DNA of 64,000 bases from Streptomyces sp. NBC_01551 (GTDB lineage: Bacteria; Actinomycetota; Actinomycetes; Streptomycetales; Streptomycetaceae). The stretch is taken from the NCBI RefSeq assembly GCF_026339935.1, contig NZ_JAPEPX010000001.1, positions 3,777,501 through 3,841,500 on the forward strand. The letters are read 5' to 3'. The translations under genes and the position numbers were made by a program. This document shows positions 18,429 to 26,614 of this stretch, in pieces (position 1 is the first letter of the stretch; each line of letters starts with the position of its first letter). The notes under the pieces are model-generated. The model worked only from the letters and a program-made list of their open reading frames with translations. It had not been told where the DNA came from and ran no database searches.

Positions 18429-19430
18429 ATGAGCGCGTACGGATCCTTCCCCGGCTCCCGGCCCCGCCGGCTGCGGACCACCCCGGCGATGCGGCGGATG
18501 GTCGCGGAGACCCGGCTGCACCCCTCGGACCTGATCCTCCCCGCGTTCGTGCGCGAGGGCATCAGCGAGCCGCTGGCCATCTCCGCGATGCCGGGCGTGG
18601 TCCAGCACACCCGGGACACGTTGCGGAAGGCCGCAGTGGAGGCGGTGGAGGCGGGCGTCGCGGGCATCATGCTCTTCGGCGTCCCGGCCGACGAGAACAA
18701 GGACGCGCTGGGCACGGCGGGCACCGAGCCGGACGGCATCCTCCAGGTCGCGATCCGCGACGTGAAGGCGGAGGTCGGCGACGACCTCGTCATCATGTCC
18801 GACCTGTGCCTGGACGAGTACACCGACCACGGCCACTGCGGCGTCCTGGACGAGCACGGCCGCATCGACAACGACGCCACGCTGGAGCGGTACGCGGAGA
18901 TGGCCCAGGTCCAGGCTGACGCGGGCGTCCACGTGGTGGGCCCCAGCGGCATGATGGACGGTCAGGTCGGCGTCGTCCGCGACGCCCTCGACGAGACCGG
19001 CCACGAGGACGTCGCGATCCTCGCCTACACCGCGAAGTACACCTCCGCCTTCTACGGCCCCTTCCGCGAGGCCGTCGGCTCCTCGCTCCAGGGCGACCGC
19101 AAGACGTACCAGCAGGACCCGGCGAACGCCCGCGAGTCCCTGCGGGAGCTGGCGCTGGACCTGGAGGAGGGTGCCGACATGGTCATGGTCAAGCCGGGCG
19201 GCCCCTACCTCGACATCCTCTACCGGGTCGCGCAGGCCGTGGACGTACCGGTGTCCGCGTACCAGATCAGCGGCGAGTTCGCGATGATCGAGGCGGCGGC
19301 CGAGAAGGGCTGGATCGAGCGCGACCGCGCCATCCTGGAGTCCCTGCTCGGCTTCAAGCGGGCGGGCGCGGACACGATCCTCACCTACTGGGCGACCGAG
19401 GTCGCCGGCTGGCTCCGCCAGGAGCGCTAG
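18429..19430 (+). CDS. hemB: Delta-aminolevulinic acid dehydratase (porphobilinogen synthase)
   Basis: Condenses two ALA molecules to porphobilinogen. The 333-residue protein carries both Schiff-base Lys segments, AYTAKYTSAFYG (near 200) and MVKPGGPYLD (near 254). The metal loop reads DLCLDEYTDHGHCG (near 126-139): the first and third Cys of the Zn site are kept but the middle one is Asp, intermediate between Zn- and Mg-type enzymes. The ATG follows GAAGAGG by 9 nt; a longer open frame upstream is only read-through of the hemD end in another frame. It lies next to, but outside, the Rex operon. Confidence 0.95.
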   Translation: MSAYGSFPGSRPRRLRTTPAMRRMVAETRLHPSDLILPAFVREGISEPLAISAMPGVVQHTRDTLRKAAVEAVEAGVAGIMLFGVPADENKDALGTAGTEPDGILQVAIRDVKAEVGDDLVIMSDLCLDEYTDHGHCGVLDEHGRIDNDATLERYAEMAQVQADAGVHVVGPSGMMDGQVGVVRDALDETGHEDVAILAYTAKYTSAFYGPFREAVGSSLQGDRKTYQQDPANARESLRELALDLEEGADMVMVKPGGPYLDILYRVAQAVDVPVSAYQISGEFAMIEAAAEKGWIERDRAILESLLGFKRAGADTILTYWATEVAGWLRQER

Positions 19431-19473
19431 GCCGACTGGCCGTACCCCGGTGCCGGGCGCACCCTGGAGGGAT

Positions 19474-19487
19474 AGAGGTCGACCTCT
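19474..19487. promoter_or_regulatory. Perfect 14-bp palindrome before the DUF1876 gene
   Basis: AGAGGTCGACCTCT is a perfect palindrome immediately ahead of the GGAGGTGA ribosome-binding site at 19488-19495. It could be a protein operator or an mRNA hairpin that covers the ribosome-binding site. No known consensus is recognised. Confidence 0.4.
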
Positions 19488-19501
19488 GGAGGTGAGTCAC
19501 C

Positions 19502-19774
19502 ATGTCCACGCTGGTCGGGTGGCATGTGGAGCTGGAATTCACCGAGGAGGGCAACCGCACGAGCGCGGCTGCCCTGGTCAGACTCGGGGACGGCTCCGAG
19601 ATGAGGGCGCGCGGCTACGCCATGCGCCACCCCACCGACCCGGAGCAGCTGCGGGTCGGCGAGGAGATCGCGGGATCGCGAGCGCTGATGGATCTCGCGT
19701 CCCAGATGCTGCAGAAGGCGCACGCCGAGATCGACGAGGTCTCCGGCAGACATTCCTATCCGCTGACCCAGTGA
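19502..19774 (+). CDS. DUF1876 domain-containing protein (dsRBD-like fold)
   Basis: A 90-residue protein that spans a complete DUF1876 domain (WHVELEFTEEGNRTSAAALVRL ... HPTDPEQLRVGEEIAGSRAL), a family with a dsRNA-binding-domain-like fold common in actinomycetes. Function is unknown; relatives are often found among redox and hypoxia genes. A strong GGAGGTGA precedes the ATG by 6 nt. Its last 19 nt overlap the convergent DUF397 gene. Confidence 0.85.
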   Translation: MSTLVGWHVELEFTEEGNRTSAAALVRLGDGSEMRARGYAMRHPTDPEQLRVGEEIAGSRALMDLASQMLQKAHAEIDEVSGRHSYPLTQ

Positions 19775-20001
19775 GTCAGACCCGTCCAGGTTGAGGGCGA
19801 GAGCGTGAGGGTCGGGCCGTGCGGGACTTTCGAGTCCCGCACGTGCACTTCGTCTGCCGACGTGCAGGGGGCCACCTCGACGCATGCGCCGCCCTCGCTG
19901 CCGCTGTAGCTGGACTTCCGCCAGGCGATGGCGACCTCCAGGCACTGGCCGCCCTCGCTGCCGCTGTAGCTCGACTTGAACCACTTGAGATGGGTGCTCA
20001 T
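19756..20001 (-). CDS. DUF397 domain protein with duplicated core
   Basis: An 81-residue DUF397 protein, the small partner normally encoded beside XRE regulators of this type. It contains the SSYSGSEGG-C-EVA core twice, 20 residues apart; the DNA shows two identical 24-nt copies at 19888-19911 and 19948-19971. The C-terminal half (VRDSKVPHGPTLTLSPSTWTGL) is the regular family end. The start overlaps the XRE stop (TGATG), so the two are coupled. DUF397/XRE pairs resemble toxin-antitoxin or signalling modules, but the biochemical role here is unknown. Confidence 0.88.
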   Translation of the reverse strand: MSTHLKWFKSSYSGSEGGQCLEVAIAWRKSSYSGSEGGACVEVAPCTSADEVHVRDSKVPHGPTLTLSPSTWTGLTHWVSG

Positions 20002-20822
20002 CACTCTCCTAGCAGCTGGTCCAACAGGCCTTTCGTCTGAACGACGTTGAGGGCCTGGGATCGCAGCATTGCATACTTCTGGGAGAGGATGCTGACCTCG
20101 TTGGGGTCCCGAACGAGGATGCTGCCGCGCTGGGTCTCCGAGTACGCGAGGCGCTGGAGGTCGGGGGTTTCCAGGAGGATGAACGGTCCGTCGAGACCGG
20201 CGTGAGCGGTGATGCCCAGGGGCAGGACCTGGAGCGAGATGGTCGGGCGGTCGGCGCAGGCCCGCAGGTGGCGCAGCTGCTCGCGGTAGATCTCCTCGCC
20301 GCCGATCCGGTCGCGCAGGGCGGCTTCCCAGACGACGAACCCGAGGGTGGGCGGAACCGGGCGGCCCAGTATTTCCTGGCGCTTCATGCGACGGGCGGTC
20401 TGGAACTCGATCTTCTCCTCTCCCATGTACGGGACGCGGCAGCGGAACACGGCGCGGGCGTAGGCCTCGGTCTGGAGCAGGCCCGGGACGATCAGCGTGT
20501 CGTACCAGGACAGGGAGAAGGCCTCGGCCTCGCGCTCGAAGTACTCCTCCGCCCACGGCGGGATCGAGTCCACCTCGGGCATCTTGTTCGCGGCGACCGC
20601 CAGGAGCCCGGGCAGCCCCAGGATCCGGTCCATCCGCTCGGCGACGTCGGGCATCAGTACGCGTCTGCCCTGCTCGATGGAGGCGAGCGTCTCGATGTCC
20701 ATCACGACCTGCTCGGCGAGCTCGCGCTGGGTCAGTCCTTTGGCGACGCGGGCGGCGGCAACCAGTGCGCCGACCATCTTCATCGCCGTCGCATTGGGCC
20801 GGGGCCTTTTCCTGGGTGGCAT
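20001..20822 (-). CDS. XRE-family helix-turn-helix regulator with DUF5753 domain
   Basis: A 273-residue regulator. The HTH is near residues 15-70 (ARVAKGLTQRELAEQVVMDIETLASIEQGRR), and the remainder is a DUF5753-type sensor/dimerisation region (LQTEAYARAVF, RMKRQEIL, ISLQVLPLG, GPFILLETPD). The ATG at 20820-20822 follows GGGGAG. It is coupled to DUF397 downstream and divergent from an HATPase gene across a perfect palindrome, which is the likely operator. The family includes BldB/WhiJ-pathway regulators in Streptomyces; the specific targets are unknown. Confidence 0.9.
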   Translation of the reverse strand: MPPRKRPRPNATAMKMVGALVAAARVAKGLTQRELAEQVVMDIETLASIEQGRRVLMPDVAERMDRILGLPGLLAVAANKMPEVDSIPPWAEEYFEREAEAFSLSWYDTLIVPGLLQTEAYARAVFRCRVPYMGEEKIEFQTARRMKRQEILGRPVPPTLGFVVWEAALRDRIGGEEIYREQLRHLRACADRPTISLQVLPLGITAHAGLDGPFILLETPDLQRLAYSETQRGSILVRDPNEVSILSQKYAMLRSQALNVVQTKGLLDQLLGE

Positions 20823-20861
20823 GAACGTGAACTCCCCACCTGGGCATGAGAGATAGCCGTA

Positions 20862-20893
20862 CCAACCCGTACTCGGCAATCAGTACGGGTTGG
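20862..20893. promoter_or_regulatory. Perfect 12-bp inverted repeat between divergent XRE and HATPase genes
   Basis: CCAACCCGTACT (20862-20873) and AGTACGGGTTGG (20882-20893) are perfect inverted repeats with an 8-nt spacer. The element lies midway between the divergent starts, so it probably binds the XRE protein and controls both sides. It also rules out the TTG at 20890 as a natural start. Confidence 0.7.
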
Positions 20894-20934
20894 ACGTCTC
20901 ACTCACGCTAGTCACGGACGGCGACGATCGTCAG

Positions 20935-21333
20935 GTGAATCTGAATATTCAACCCGCCCTGATGCGGGACCGCCTCTACCCGCGCAGTCGCCAAACCATC
21001 GGCTCTGCCAGGGAGTTCACCGGTGTCACCCTTGACGCGTGGGGTGTGACATCGCGCCGGTACGACCTGTTGCTCTGCGTGAGCGAGCTCGCCACCAACG
21101 CCCTGCTGCACGGCGTACCGCCCGGCCGGGGCTACCGGCTGCGGCTGCTCCGGTTCGAGGGCGTCGTGCGGGTCGAGGTCCACGACAGCGGCGCCGGGCG
21201 GCCCCGGATCGCCGAGCGGGACCCGTCGGCCGAGCGGGGGCGGGGGCTGCTGCTCGTCGCCGCGCTCGCGGACCGGTGGGGGGTCGGGGTGCGGACGCCC
21301 GGAAAGGTGGTGTGGGCCGAGTTCGACGGCTGA
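20935..21333 (+). CDS. RsbW-like ATP-binding protein (HATPase_c anti-sigma-type kinase)
   Basis: A ~132-residue histidine-kinase-like ATPase domain of the RsbW/SpoIIAB class. The N box is LCVSELATNALLHGV, the G1 box VHDSGAGRPRI and the G2 box RGRGLLLVAALADRWGV, ending with the usual VWAEF strand. Streptomycetes hold dozens; many pair with XRE/DUF397 genes as here. It might phosphorylate an anti-anti-sigma protein or bind a sigma factor, but no STAS partner is nearby. The start is uncertain: the GTG at 20935 is used, an ATG at 20962 is possible, and neither has a good ribosome-binding site. Confidence 0.82.
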   Translation: MNLNIQPALMRDRLYPRSRQTIGSAREFTGVTLDAWGVTSRRYDLLLCVSELATNALLHGVPPGRGYRLRLLRFEGVVRVEVHDSGAGRPRIAERDPSAERGRGLLLVAALADRWGVGVRTPGKVVWAEFDG

Positions 21334-21342
21334 CGCCGGGGC

Positions 21343-21804
21343 TCAGCCGAGCCGGGCCTCCAGGCGGGCCATGGCGTCGGCCAACTCGGCCGCCGCGCCC
21401 AGCGGGACGATCGCCGCCCGGCCCGGGACGCGGACCCCGCCCGTCAGGGCCACGCGGGTGCCGCCGCCCGGCTCCGGCGCGGCGGCCATGCCGATGATCA
21501 GGAACCGGCTCTGCAACCAGCACCAGCCGGGCCGCAGCACGCCCCGGAAGTGGGCCCGCAGCCCCCACCGGCTGCGGGCCAGCGCCTCCACCCGGTCGCC
21601 GGTCACCCGCAGCACGCGGACCCGGCGCATGTCCGGCTGGAAGCGGCCGAACTCGCCCTCCAGGTCGGACATGACCGCCCACACCCGCTCGACCGGCGCG
21701 GGCAGGACCCGTTCGACGACCCGGGCCCCCCGGATGCCGGCCGCCATGATCCGCAGCCGGGCCACCGTGTCGATCGCGGCCGCGCCACTCGCGTACGCCG
21801 TCAT
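21343..21804 (-). CDS. SRPBCC family protein
   Basis: A 153-residue START/SRPBCC-like ligand-binding protein: RVVERVLPAPVERVWAVMSDLEGEFGRFQPD is the characteristic first strand and helix, and the C-terminal helix is AAAELADAMARLEARL. The fold holds hydrophobic ligands; the ligand is unknown. Its ATG overlaps the upstream sigma-factor stop (ATGA), making it the last gene of a three-gene operon. It is convergent with the HATPase gene, 10 nt apart. Confidence 0.82.
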   Translation of the reverse strand: MTAYASGAAAIDTVARLRIMAAGIRGARVVERVLPAPVERVWAVMSDLEGEFGRFQPDMRRVRVLRVTGDRVEALARSRWGLRAHFRGVLRPGWCWLQSRFLIIGMAAAPEPGGGTRVALTGGVRVPGRAAIVPLGAAAELADAMARLEARLG

Positions 21805-22310
21805 GAGAACCACGCCTTCCGAAAGCTCGAACGGGCCCGGTGCAGCCGGGATTTGGCGGTGCCCGCCGGGACGCCGAGGAGGGCCGCCGCGGACTCCTCG
21901 TCCAGGCCCTCCACGTCCCGCAGGACCAGGACGGCCCGGTGGCCGGGAGAGAGCCGGGCCAGCACGTCGTCGATGTCGGCGGCCAGCTGCGGATCCCCGC
22001 GCTCCGGTACGTCGGCCAGCTCGGCCGGGACGGCGCGCGCCGCGCGTTGGGCGACCCGTACCGCCTCGCGCACCGCGATGGCCCGCACCCAGCCGTACAG
22101 GGTCTCCGGCTCGCGCAGGCCCCGTAGCGCCTTGAACACGGCGACCAGCGCCTCCTGCGTGGCGTCCGGGCCGTCGGCCCGCGCGATCGGGGTGCAGATC
22201 CGGGCGACGTACGGGGTGAGGTGGTCGAGCAGGTCGTCCATCGCGAGGGTGTTCCCGGCACGGGCCGCCCGGGCGAGGGCGATGCCGCGGTCCCGGTCGG
22301 CCGGGCTCAC
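21801..22310 (-). CDS. ECF-type RNA polymerase sigma factor
   Basis: A compact 169-residue ECF sigma factor. Region 2 is DLLDHLTPYVARICTPIARADGPDATQEALVAVFKAL and region 4 is LSPGHRAVLVLRDVEGLDEESAAALLGVPAGTAKSRLHRA. No zinc-finger anti-sigma gene is adjacent; the genes coupled to it encode a four-helix DUF3995 membrane protein (upstream, 4-nt overlap) and an SRPBCC protein (downstream, 4-nt overlap). Either neighbour could be its regulator, which is inference only. Confidence 0.88.
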   Translation of the reverse strand: MSPADRDRGIALARAARAGNTLAMDDLLDHLTPYVARICTPIARADGPDATQEALVAVFKALRGLREPETLYGWVRAIAVREAVRVAQRAARAVPAELADVPERGDPQLAADIDDVLARLSPGHRAVLVLRDVEGLDEESAAALLGVPAGTAKSRLHRARSSFRKAWFS

Positions 22311-22738
22311 CGGGCGCGGGCCAGCCGGGCCGCCGCCCAGCCCAGGCCGAGGCAGGCGGGCGTGTACAAGGCGAGGTTGAGGAAGCGGAACGGGCCGGGC
22401 GGGGTGTCGAGGAGCCCGGCCGCCCAGCCCAGGCCCGCCAGGCCCCGTACGGCCAGCCCGCCCGCGACGGCGCCCGTGACCAGCCGGGTCGCGGCCCCGC
22501 CGCGGCCGTGGGCGTGCGCCAGGACGGCGCCGGCGGCCGTGAGGGTCAGCGCCGCCAGCGGGAGCACCACGCGCGGGGCGAAGGACACCTCCGTGCCGAG
22601 CACGGCCAGCGACAGCGCCCGCTCGCTCGCGGCGGGCCAGGTCAGGCCGGTGGCCCAGTACAGGTGCGCGAGCCCGTCCGCGGCCAGTACCGCCGCGGCC
22701 GCGATCCCCGTACGGCGCCTCCGTGCTGTCTCGTTCAT
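22307..22738 (-). CDS. DUF3995-type membrane protein
   Basis: A 143-residue membrane protein with four predicted hydrophobic helices (about 10-25, 45-62, 75-90 and 110-135) and an Arg-rich N-terminus (MNETARRRR). HLYWATG followed by a Gly/Ala-rich second half fits DUF3995. The ATG is preceded by GGGGGAG. It leads the operon with the ECF sigma factor, so a membrane-anchored sensor or anti-sigma role deserves consideration, but no such family link is known to me. Confidence 0.75.
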   Translation of the reverse strand: MNETARRRRTGIAAAAVLAADGLAHLYWATGLTWPAASERALSLAVLGTEVSFAPRVVLPLAALTLTAAGAVLAHAHGRGGAATRLVTGAVAGGLAVRGLAGLGWAAGLLDTPPGPFRFLNLALYTPACLGLGWAAARLARAR

Positions 22739-22779
22739 GAGCGCTCCCCCTCGGTGTGGACGGCCGACACCCAAAGGAG

Positions 22780-22813
22780 GAGGCGCACAGGGAGAAGGTT
22801 CCCTGTGCGCCTC
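22780..22813 (-). terminator. argS terminator
   Basis: A perfect 14-bp stem GAGGCGCACAGGGA/TCCCTGTGCGCCTC with a 6-nt loop lies 25 nt beyond the argS stop on the minus strand. It isolates argS from the DUF3995/sigma operon. Confidence 0.88.
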
Positions 22814-22837
22814 GTCACACCGGCGGGGCGAGGGCCG

Positions 22838-24643
22838 TCAGAGGCGCTCGGGGGTCCGGATGCCCAGCAGGGACATGCCCTTGGTGAGCGTGCGGGCCGT
22901 CAGGTCGCACAGGAACAGGCGGTTCTCGCCGACGACGAGCTCCGGCTCCGGCTTGATGACCGGGCACTGGTCGTAGAACGTCGTGAACAGCGAGGACAGC
23001 TGGTAGAGGTACGCGGCCAGCTTGTGCGGGGCGTGCTCGGCGGCGGCCTCGGCGATCAGCTCGCCGAACCCGTCCAGGTGCAGGCCCAGCGCACGCTCGG
23101 CCGGGGCCAGCTCCAGCTCCGGGTGCGCGACCGGGGTGCGGTCGCCCGCCTCGGCCGCCTTGCGCAGGATCGACTTGATGCGGGCGTACGCGTACTGGAG
23201 GTACACGGACGTGTCGCCGTTGAGCGAGACCATCTGGTCCAGGTCGAACTTGTAGTCGCGCGCGGCCGAGGTGGAGAGGTCCGCGTACTTCACGGCGCCG
23301 ATGCCCACGAACTGGCCGTTCTCGACGATCTCCGCCTCGGACAGGCCGACCTTCTCCGCCTTCTCGCGCACGACGGCGGTCGCCCGGTCCACGGCCTCGT
23401 CGAGGAGGTCCACCAGCCGGACCGTCTCGCCCTCACGGGTCTTGAACGGCTTGCCGTCCTTGCCGAGGACCGTGCCGAAGGCGAGCTGGACGGCCTGGAC
23501 GTCCTCGTTCAGCCAGCCGGCGCGGCGGGCCGTCTCGAAGACCATCTTGAAGTGGAGCGACTGGCGCGCGTCCACGACGTAGATGAGGGTGCTTGCCTTC
23601 AGGTTGCCGACGCGGTCGCGGATCGCCGACAGGTCGGTCGCGGCGTAGCCGAAGCCGCCGTCCGACTTCTGGACGATCAGCGGGGTCGGGTTGCCGTCCG
23701 GTCCCTTGTACTCGTCGAAGAACACGCACAGCGCGCCGTTGGAGCGGACGGCGACGCCCGAGTCCTCCAGCAGCTTGCAGGTCTCCGTCAGCATGTCGTT
23801 GTAGCCGGACTCACCGACCACGTCCGCGTCCTGGATGTCCATGTCCAGCTTGTTGAAGACGGAGTAGAAGTAGATCTTCGACTCGTCCACGAACCGCTGC
23901 CACATGGCGAGGGTCTCGTCGTCACCGGCCTGGAGGTCCACCACCCGGGCCCGGGCCCGCGTCTTGAACTCCTCGTCGGAGTCGAAGAGCGCGCGCGAGG
24001 CCTTGTAGAGGCGGTTCAGGTTGGACATGGCCTCCTCGCCGGAGACCTCGATGTCCTCTTCGGCGCTCGTGGCGGCCTTGTGGTCCAGCTCGTGCGGGTG
24101 CTCGATCAGGTACTGGATGAGCATGCCGAACTGGGTGCCCCAGTCGCCGATGTGGTGGCGGCGGACCACCTTCTCGCCCGTGAACTCCAGGATCTCGACC
24201 ATCGCGGCGCCGATCACGGCGGAACGCAGGTGGCCGACGTGCATCTCCTTGGCGACGTTCGGCTGCGCGTAGTCGATCACCGTGGTCCCCGCGTTCGGGG
24301 AGTACGGGACGCCGAGCCGGTCGTCACCTGCGCGCGCGGCCAGGGTCTCGATGATCGCCCGGTCGGAGACGGTGATGTTGAGGAAGCCGGGGCCCGAGAC
24401 CTCGATCTCCTTGATCACATCGCCCTCGCCGCCGGTCGGGATCCCCCCGACCACGGTCGTCGCGAGCTCGCGCGGGTTGGCCTTGGCCTTCTTCGCGAGC
24501 GCCAGGATGCCGTTGGCCTGGAAGTCGGCCCGGTCGCTTCGTCGCAGCAGCGGGTCGGCGGCGCCGGCCTCCGGCAGGGCGGAGGCGAGGGCGTCCGCGA
24601 CGCGCTGATTGACGGAAGAAGCGAGGGAAGGGACCGATGCCAT
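22838..24643 (-). CDS. argS: Arginyl-tRNA synthetase
   Basis: A 601-residue class I synthetase charging tRNA-Arg. The N-terminal Add-1 domain precedes [20 protein letters not shown], whose HVGH (near 133) is the HIGH motif; the catalytic core includes [11 protein letters not shown] and the anticodon domain ends in [16 protein letters not shown] [11 protein letters not shown]. The ATG is the natural start because it matches the ArgRS N-terminus. The much longer open frame running through it on this strand is an artefact of high GC. It is divergent from lysS across a 168-nt shared promoter region. Confidence 0.96.
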   Translation of the reverse strand: MASVPSLASSVNQRVADALASALPEAGAADPLLRRSDRADFQANGILALAKKAKANPRELATTVVGGIPTGGEGDVIKEIEVSGPGFLNITVSDRAIIETLAARAGDDRLGVPYSPNAGTTVIDYAQPNVAKEMHVGHLRSAVIGAAMVEILEFTGEKVVRRHHIGDWGTQFGMLIQYLIEHPHELDHKAATSAEEDIEVSGEEAMSNLNRLYKASRALFDSDEEFKTRARARVVDLQAGDDETLAMWQRFVDESKIYFYSVFNKLDMDIQDADVVGESGYNDMLTETCKLLEDSGVAVRSNGALCVFFDEYKGPDGNPTPLIVQKSDGGFGYAATDLSAIRDRVGNLKASTLIYVVDARQSLHFKMVFETARRAGWLNEDVQAVQLAFGTVLGKDGKPFKTREGETVRLVDLLDEAVDRATAVVREKAEKVGLSEAEIVENGQFVGIGAVKYADLSTSAARDYKFDLDQMVSLNGDTSVYLQYAYARIKSILRKAAEAGDRTPVAHPELELAPAERALGLHLDGFGELIAEAAAEHAPHKLAAYLYQLSSLFTTFYDQCPVIKPEPELVVGENRLFLCDLTARTLTKGMSLLGIRTPERL

Positions 24644-24811
24644 GAGCTGCCGTTCCTGTGAGGTGGGGGTGGGTGCTGCGATTGGTTGTTCCGACAAGTG
24701 CCGAGTATCCCACGCGTGCGCCATCCGTTTCGCGGCATAAAACAACCACGGAGCGCCCTGTGACGTCTGGGAGAATGGCTGAAGCCAGCATTCGAGATAG
24801 AAGGACGTGTC

Positions 24812-26539
24812 GTGGCTCAGAGCAGCACCGAGACCGACTGGGTCTCCCGTTTCGCGGACGAGGTCATCGCCGAGGCGGAGCGCCGAGCACCCGGCAAACC
24901 TGTCGTCGTCGCGTCCGGACTCTCCCCCTCCGGCCCCATCCACCTGGGCAACCTGCGCGAGGTCATGACCCCGCACCTGGTCGCCGACGAGATCCGCCGC
25001 CGCGGCATCGAGGTCCGGCACGTCCTGTCCTGGGACGACTACGACCGCTACCGCAAGGTGCCGGCCGGCGTCGAGGGCGTCGACCCGTCGTGGGCGCAGC
25101 ACATCGGCAAGCCGCTGACCGCGGTCCCGGCCCCGGCCGGTTCGGCGCACGGCAGCTGGGCCGAGCACTTCAAGGCCGCCATGGTCGAGGCGCTGGCCGA
25201 GCTGGGCGTCGAGTACGACCCGATCAGCCAGACCGAGCAGTACACCACCGGCGCGTACCGCGAGCAGGTGCTGTTCGCGATGAAGCACCGCGGCGACATC
25301 GACGCCGTGCTCGACCAGTACCGGACGAAGGTCAAGCCGGGCGGCAAGAAGCCGCAGCAGAAGCCGGTCGACGAGGCCGAGCTGGAGGCCGCCGAGGGCT
25401 CCGGCGCGGCCGCCGAGGACGACGGCAGCGCGGCGGGCTCCGAGTACTTCCCGTACAAGCCGTACTGCGGCGAGTGCGGCAAGGACTTCACCAAGGTCAC
25501 CTCGTACAACGACGAGACGACCGAGCTGACCTACGTCTGCACCGAGGACGAGTTCACCGAGACGGTCAAGCTCAGCGAGTTCAACCGCGGCAAGCTGGTC
25601 TGGAAGGTCGACTGGCCGATGCGCTGGGCCTTCGAGGGCGTGATCTTCGAGCCGTCGGGCGTGGACCACTCCTCGCCCGGGTCGTCCTTCCAGGTCGGCG
25701 GGCAGATCGTGCACATCTTCGGCGGCGAGCAGCCGATCGGCCCGATGTACGCGTTCGTCGGCATCAGCGGCATGGCCAAGATGTCCTCCTCGAAGGGCGG
25801 GGTCCCGACTCCGGCCGACGCGCTGAAGATCATGGAGCCGCAGCTGCTGCGCTGGCTGTACGCGCGCCGCCGCCCGAACCAGTCCTTCAAGATCGCGTTC
25901 GACCAGGAGATCCAGCGGCTCTACGACGAGTGGGACAAGCTGGAGGGCAAGGTCGCCGACGGCTCCGTGCTGCCGGCCGACGCCGCGGCGCACACGCGCG
26001 CCGTGCGGACCGCCGCCGGTGAGCTGCCGCGCACCCCGCGCCCGATGCCGTACCGGACGCTCGCGTCCGTCGTCGACATCACCGCCGGGCACGACGAGCA
26101 GACCCTGCGCATCCTGTCCGACCTGGACCCGACGACGCCGCTGACCTCGCTCGACGAGGTCCGGCCGCGCCTGGACCGCGCCGAGAACTGGATCACCACC
26201 CAGGTCCCGGCGGACCAGCGCACGCTGGTGCGGGAGGACGCCGACACCGAGCTGCTGTCGTCGCTGGACGACGAGGGGCGGGAGTCGCTGCGGCTGCTGG
26301 TCGACGGGCTCGACTCGCACTGGTCGCTGGACGGGCTCACCACCCTCGTCTACGGCGTGCCGAAGGTGATGGCGGGGCTGGAGCCGGACGCGAAGCCGAC
26401 GCCGGAGCTGAAGGTCGCGCAGCGGACGTTCTTCGCACTGCTGTACCGCCTGCTCGTGACCCGGGAGACCGGGCCGCGCCTGCCGACGCTGCTGCTGGCG
26501 GTGGGGGCGGACCGGGTGCGCAAGCTGCTGGCCGCCTGA
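24812..26539 (+). CDS. lysS: Lysyl-tRNA synthetase, class I
   Basis: A 575-residue class I LysRS, the archaeal-type enzyme unrelated to the usual bacterial class II form. Signature motifs are PIHLGN (HIGH-like, near residues 42-47) and KMSSSKG (KMSKS-like, near 323-329); the C-terminal anticodon cage is all-helical. A Cys pair YCGECGKDF near 214 suggests a zinc ribbon, and a ~30-residue Ala/Glu/Asp-rich insert precedes it. The GTG start follows AAGGA by 7 nt. Streptomycetes keep this enzyme beside argS; whether a class II LysRS is also encoded cannot be told here. Confidence 0.95.
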   Translation: MAQSSTETDWVSRFADEVIAEAERRAPGKPVVVASGLSPSGPIHLGNLREVMTPHLVADEIRRRGIEVRHVLSWDDYDRYRKVPAGVEGVDPSWAQHIGKPLTAVPAPAGSAHGSWAEHFKAAMVEALAELGVEYDPISQTEQYTTGAYREQVLFAMKHRGDIDAVLDQYRTKVKPGGKKPQQKPVDEAELEAAEGSGAAAEDDGSAAGSEYFPYKPYCGECGKDFTKVTSYNDETTELTYVCTEDEFTETVKLSEFNRGKLVWKVDWPMRWAFEGVIFEPSGVDHSSPGSSFQVGGQIVHIFGGEQPIGPMYAFVGISGMAKMSSSKGGVPTPADALKIMEPQLLRWLYARRRPNQSFKIAFDQEIQRLYDEWDKLEGKVADGSVLPADAAAHTRAVRTAAGELPRTPRPMPYRTLASVVDITAGHDEQTLRILSDLDPTTPLTSLDEVRPRLDRAENWITTQVPADQRTLVREDADTELLSSLDDEGRESLRLLVDGLDSHWSLDGLTTLVYGVPKVMAGLEPDAKPTPELKVAQRTFFALLYRLLVTRETGPRLPTLLLAVGADRVRKLLAA

Positions 26540-26558
26540 CCCCGTAGGCACGGCATGT

Positions 26559-26595
26559 GAAAGGGCCCGCACCCCGAGGGGGCGCGGGCCCTTTC
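26559..26595. terminator. Bidirectional terminator between lysS and DUF2637 gene
   Basis: A 12-bp stem GAAAGGGCCCGC/GCGGGCCCTTTC, extended by GCATG arms, in the gap between convergent genes. It has T or A runs on both outer sides and can terminate from either direction. Confidence 0.88.
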
Positions 26596-26614
26596 GCATG
26601 CCTTGGTGTTTTCG

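Noticed and set aside
22838..26599. A very long minus-strand frame (over 1200 codons)
   Set aside because: Only the argS part is real; the rest is antisense to lysS and reads as Arg/Gly/Val-rich GC artefact.
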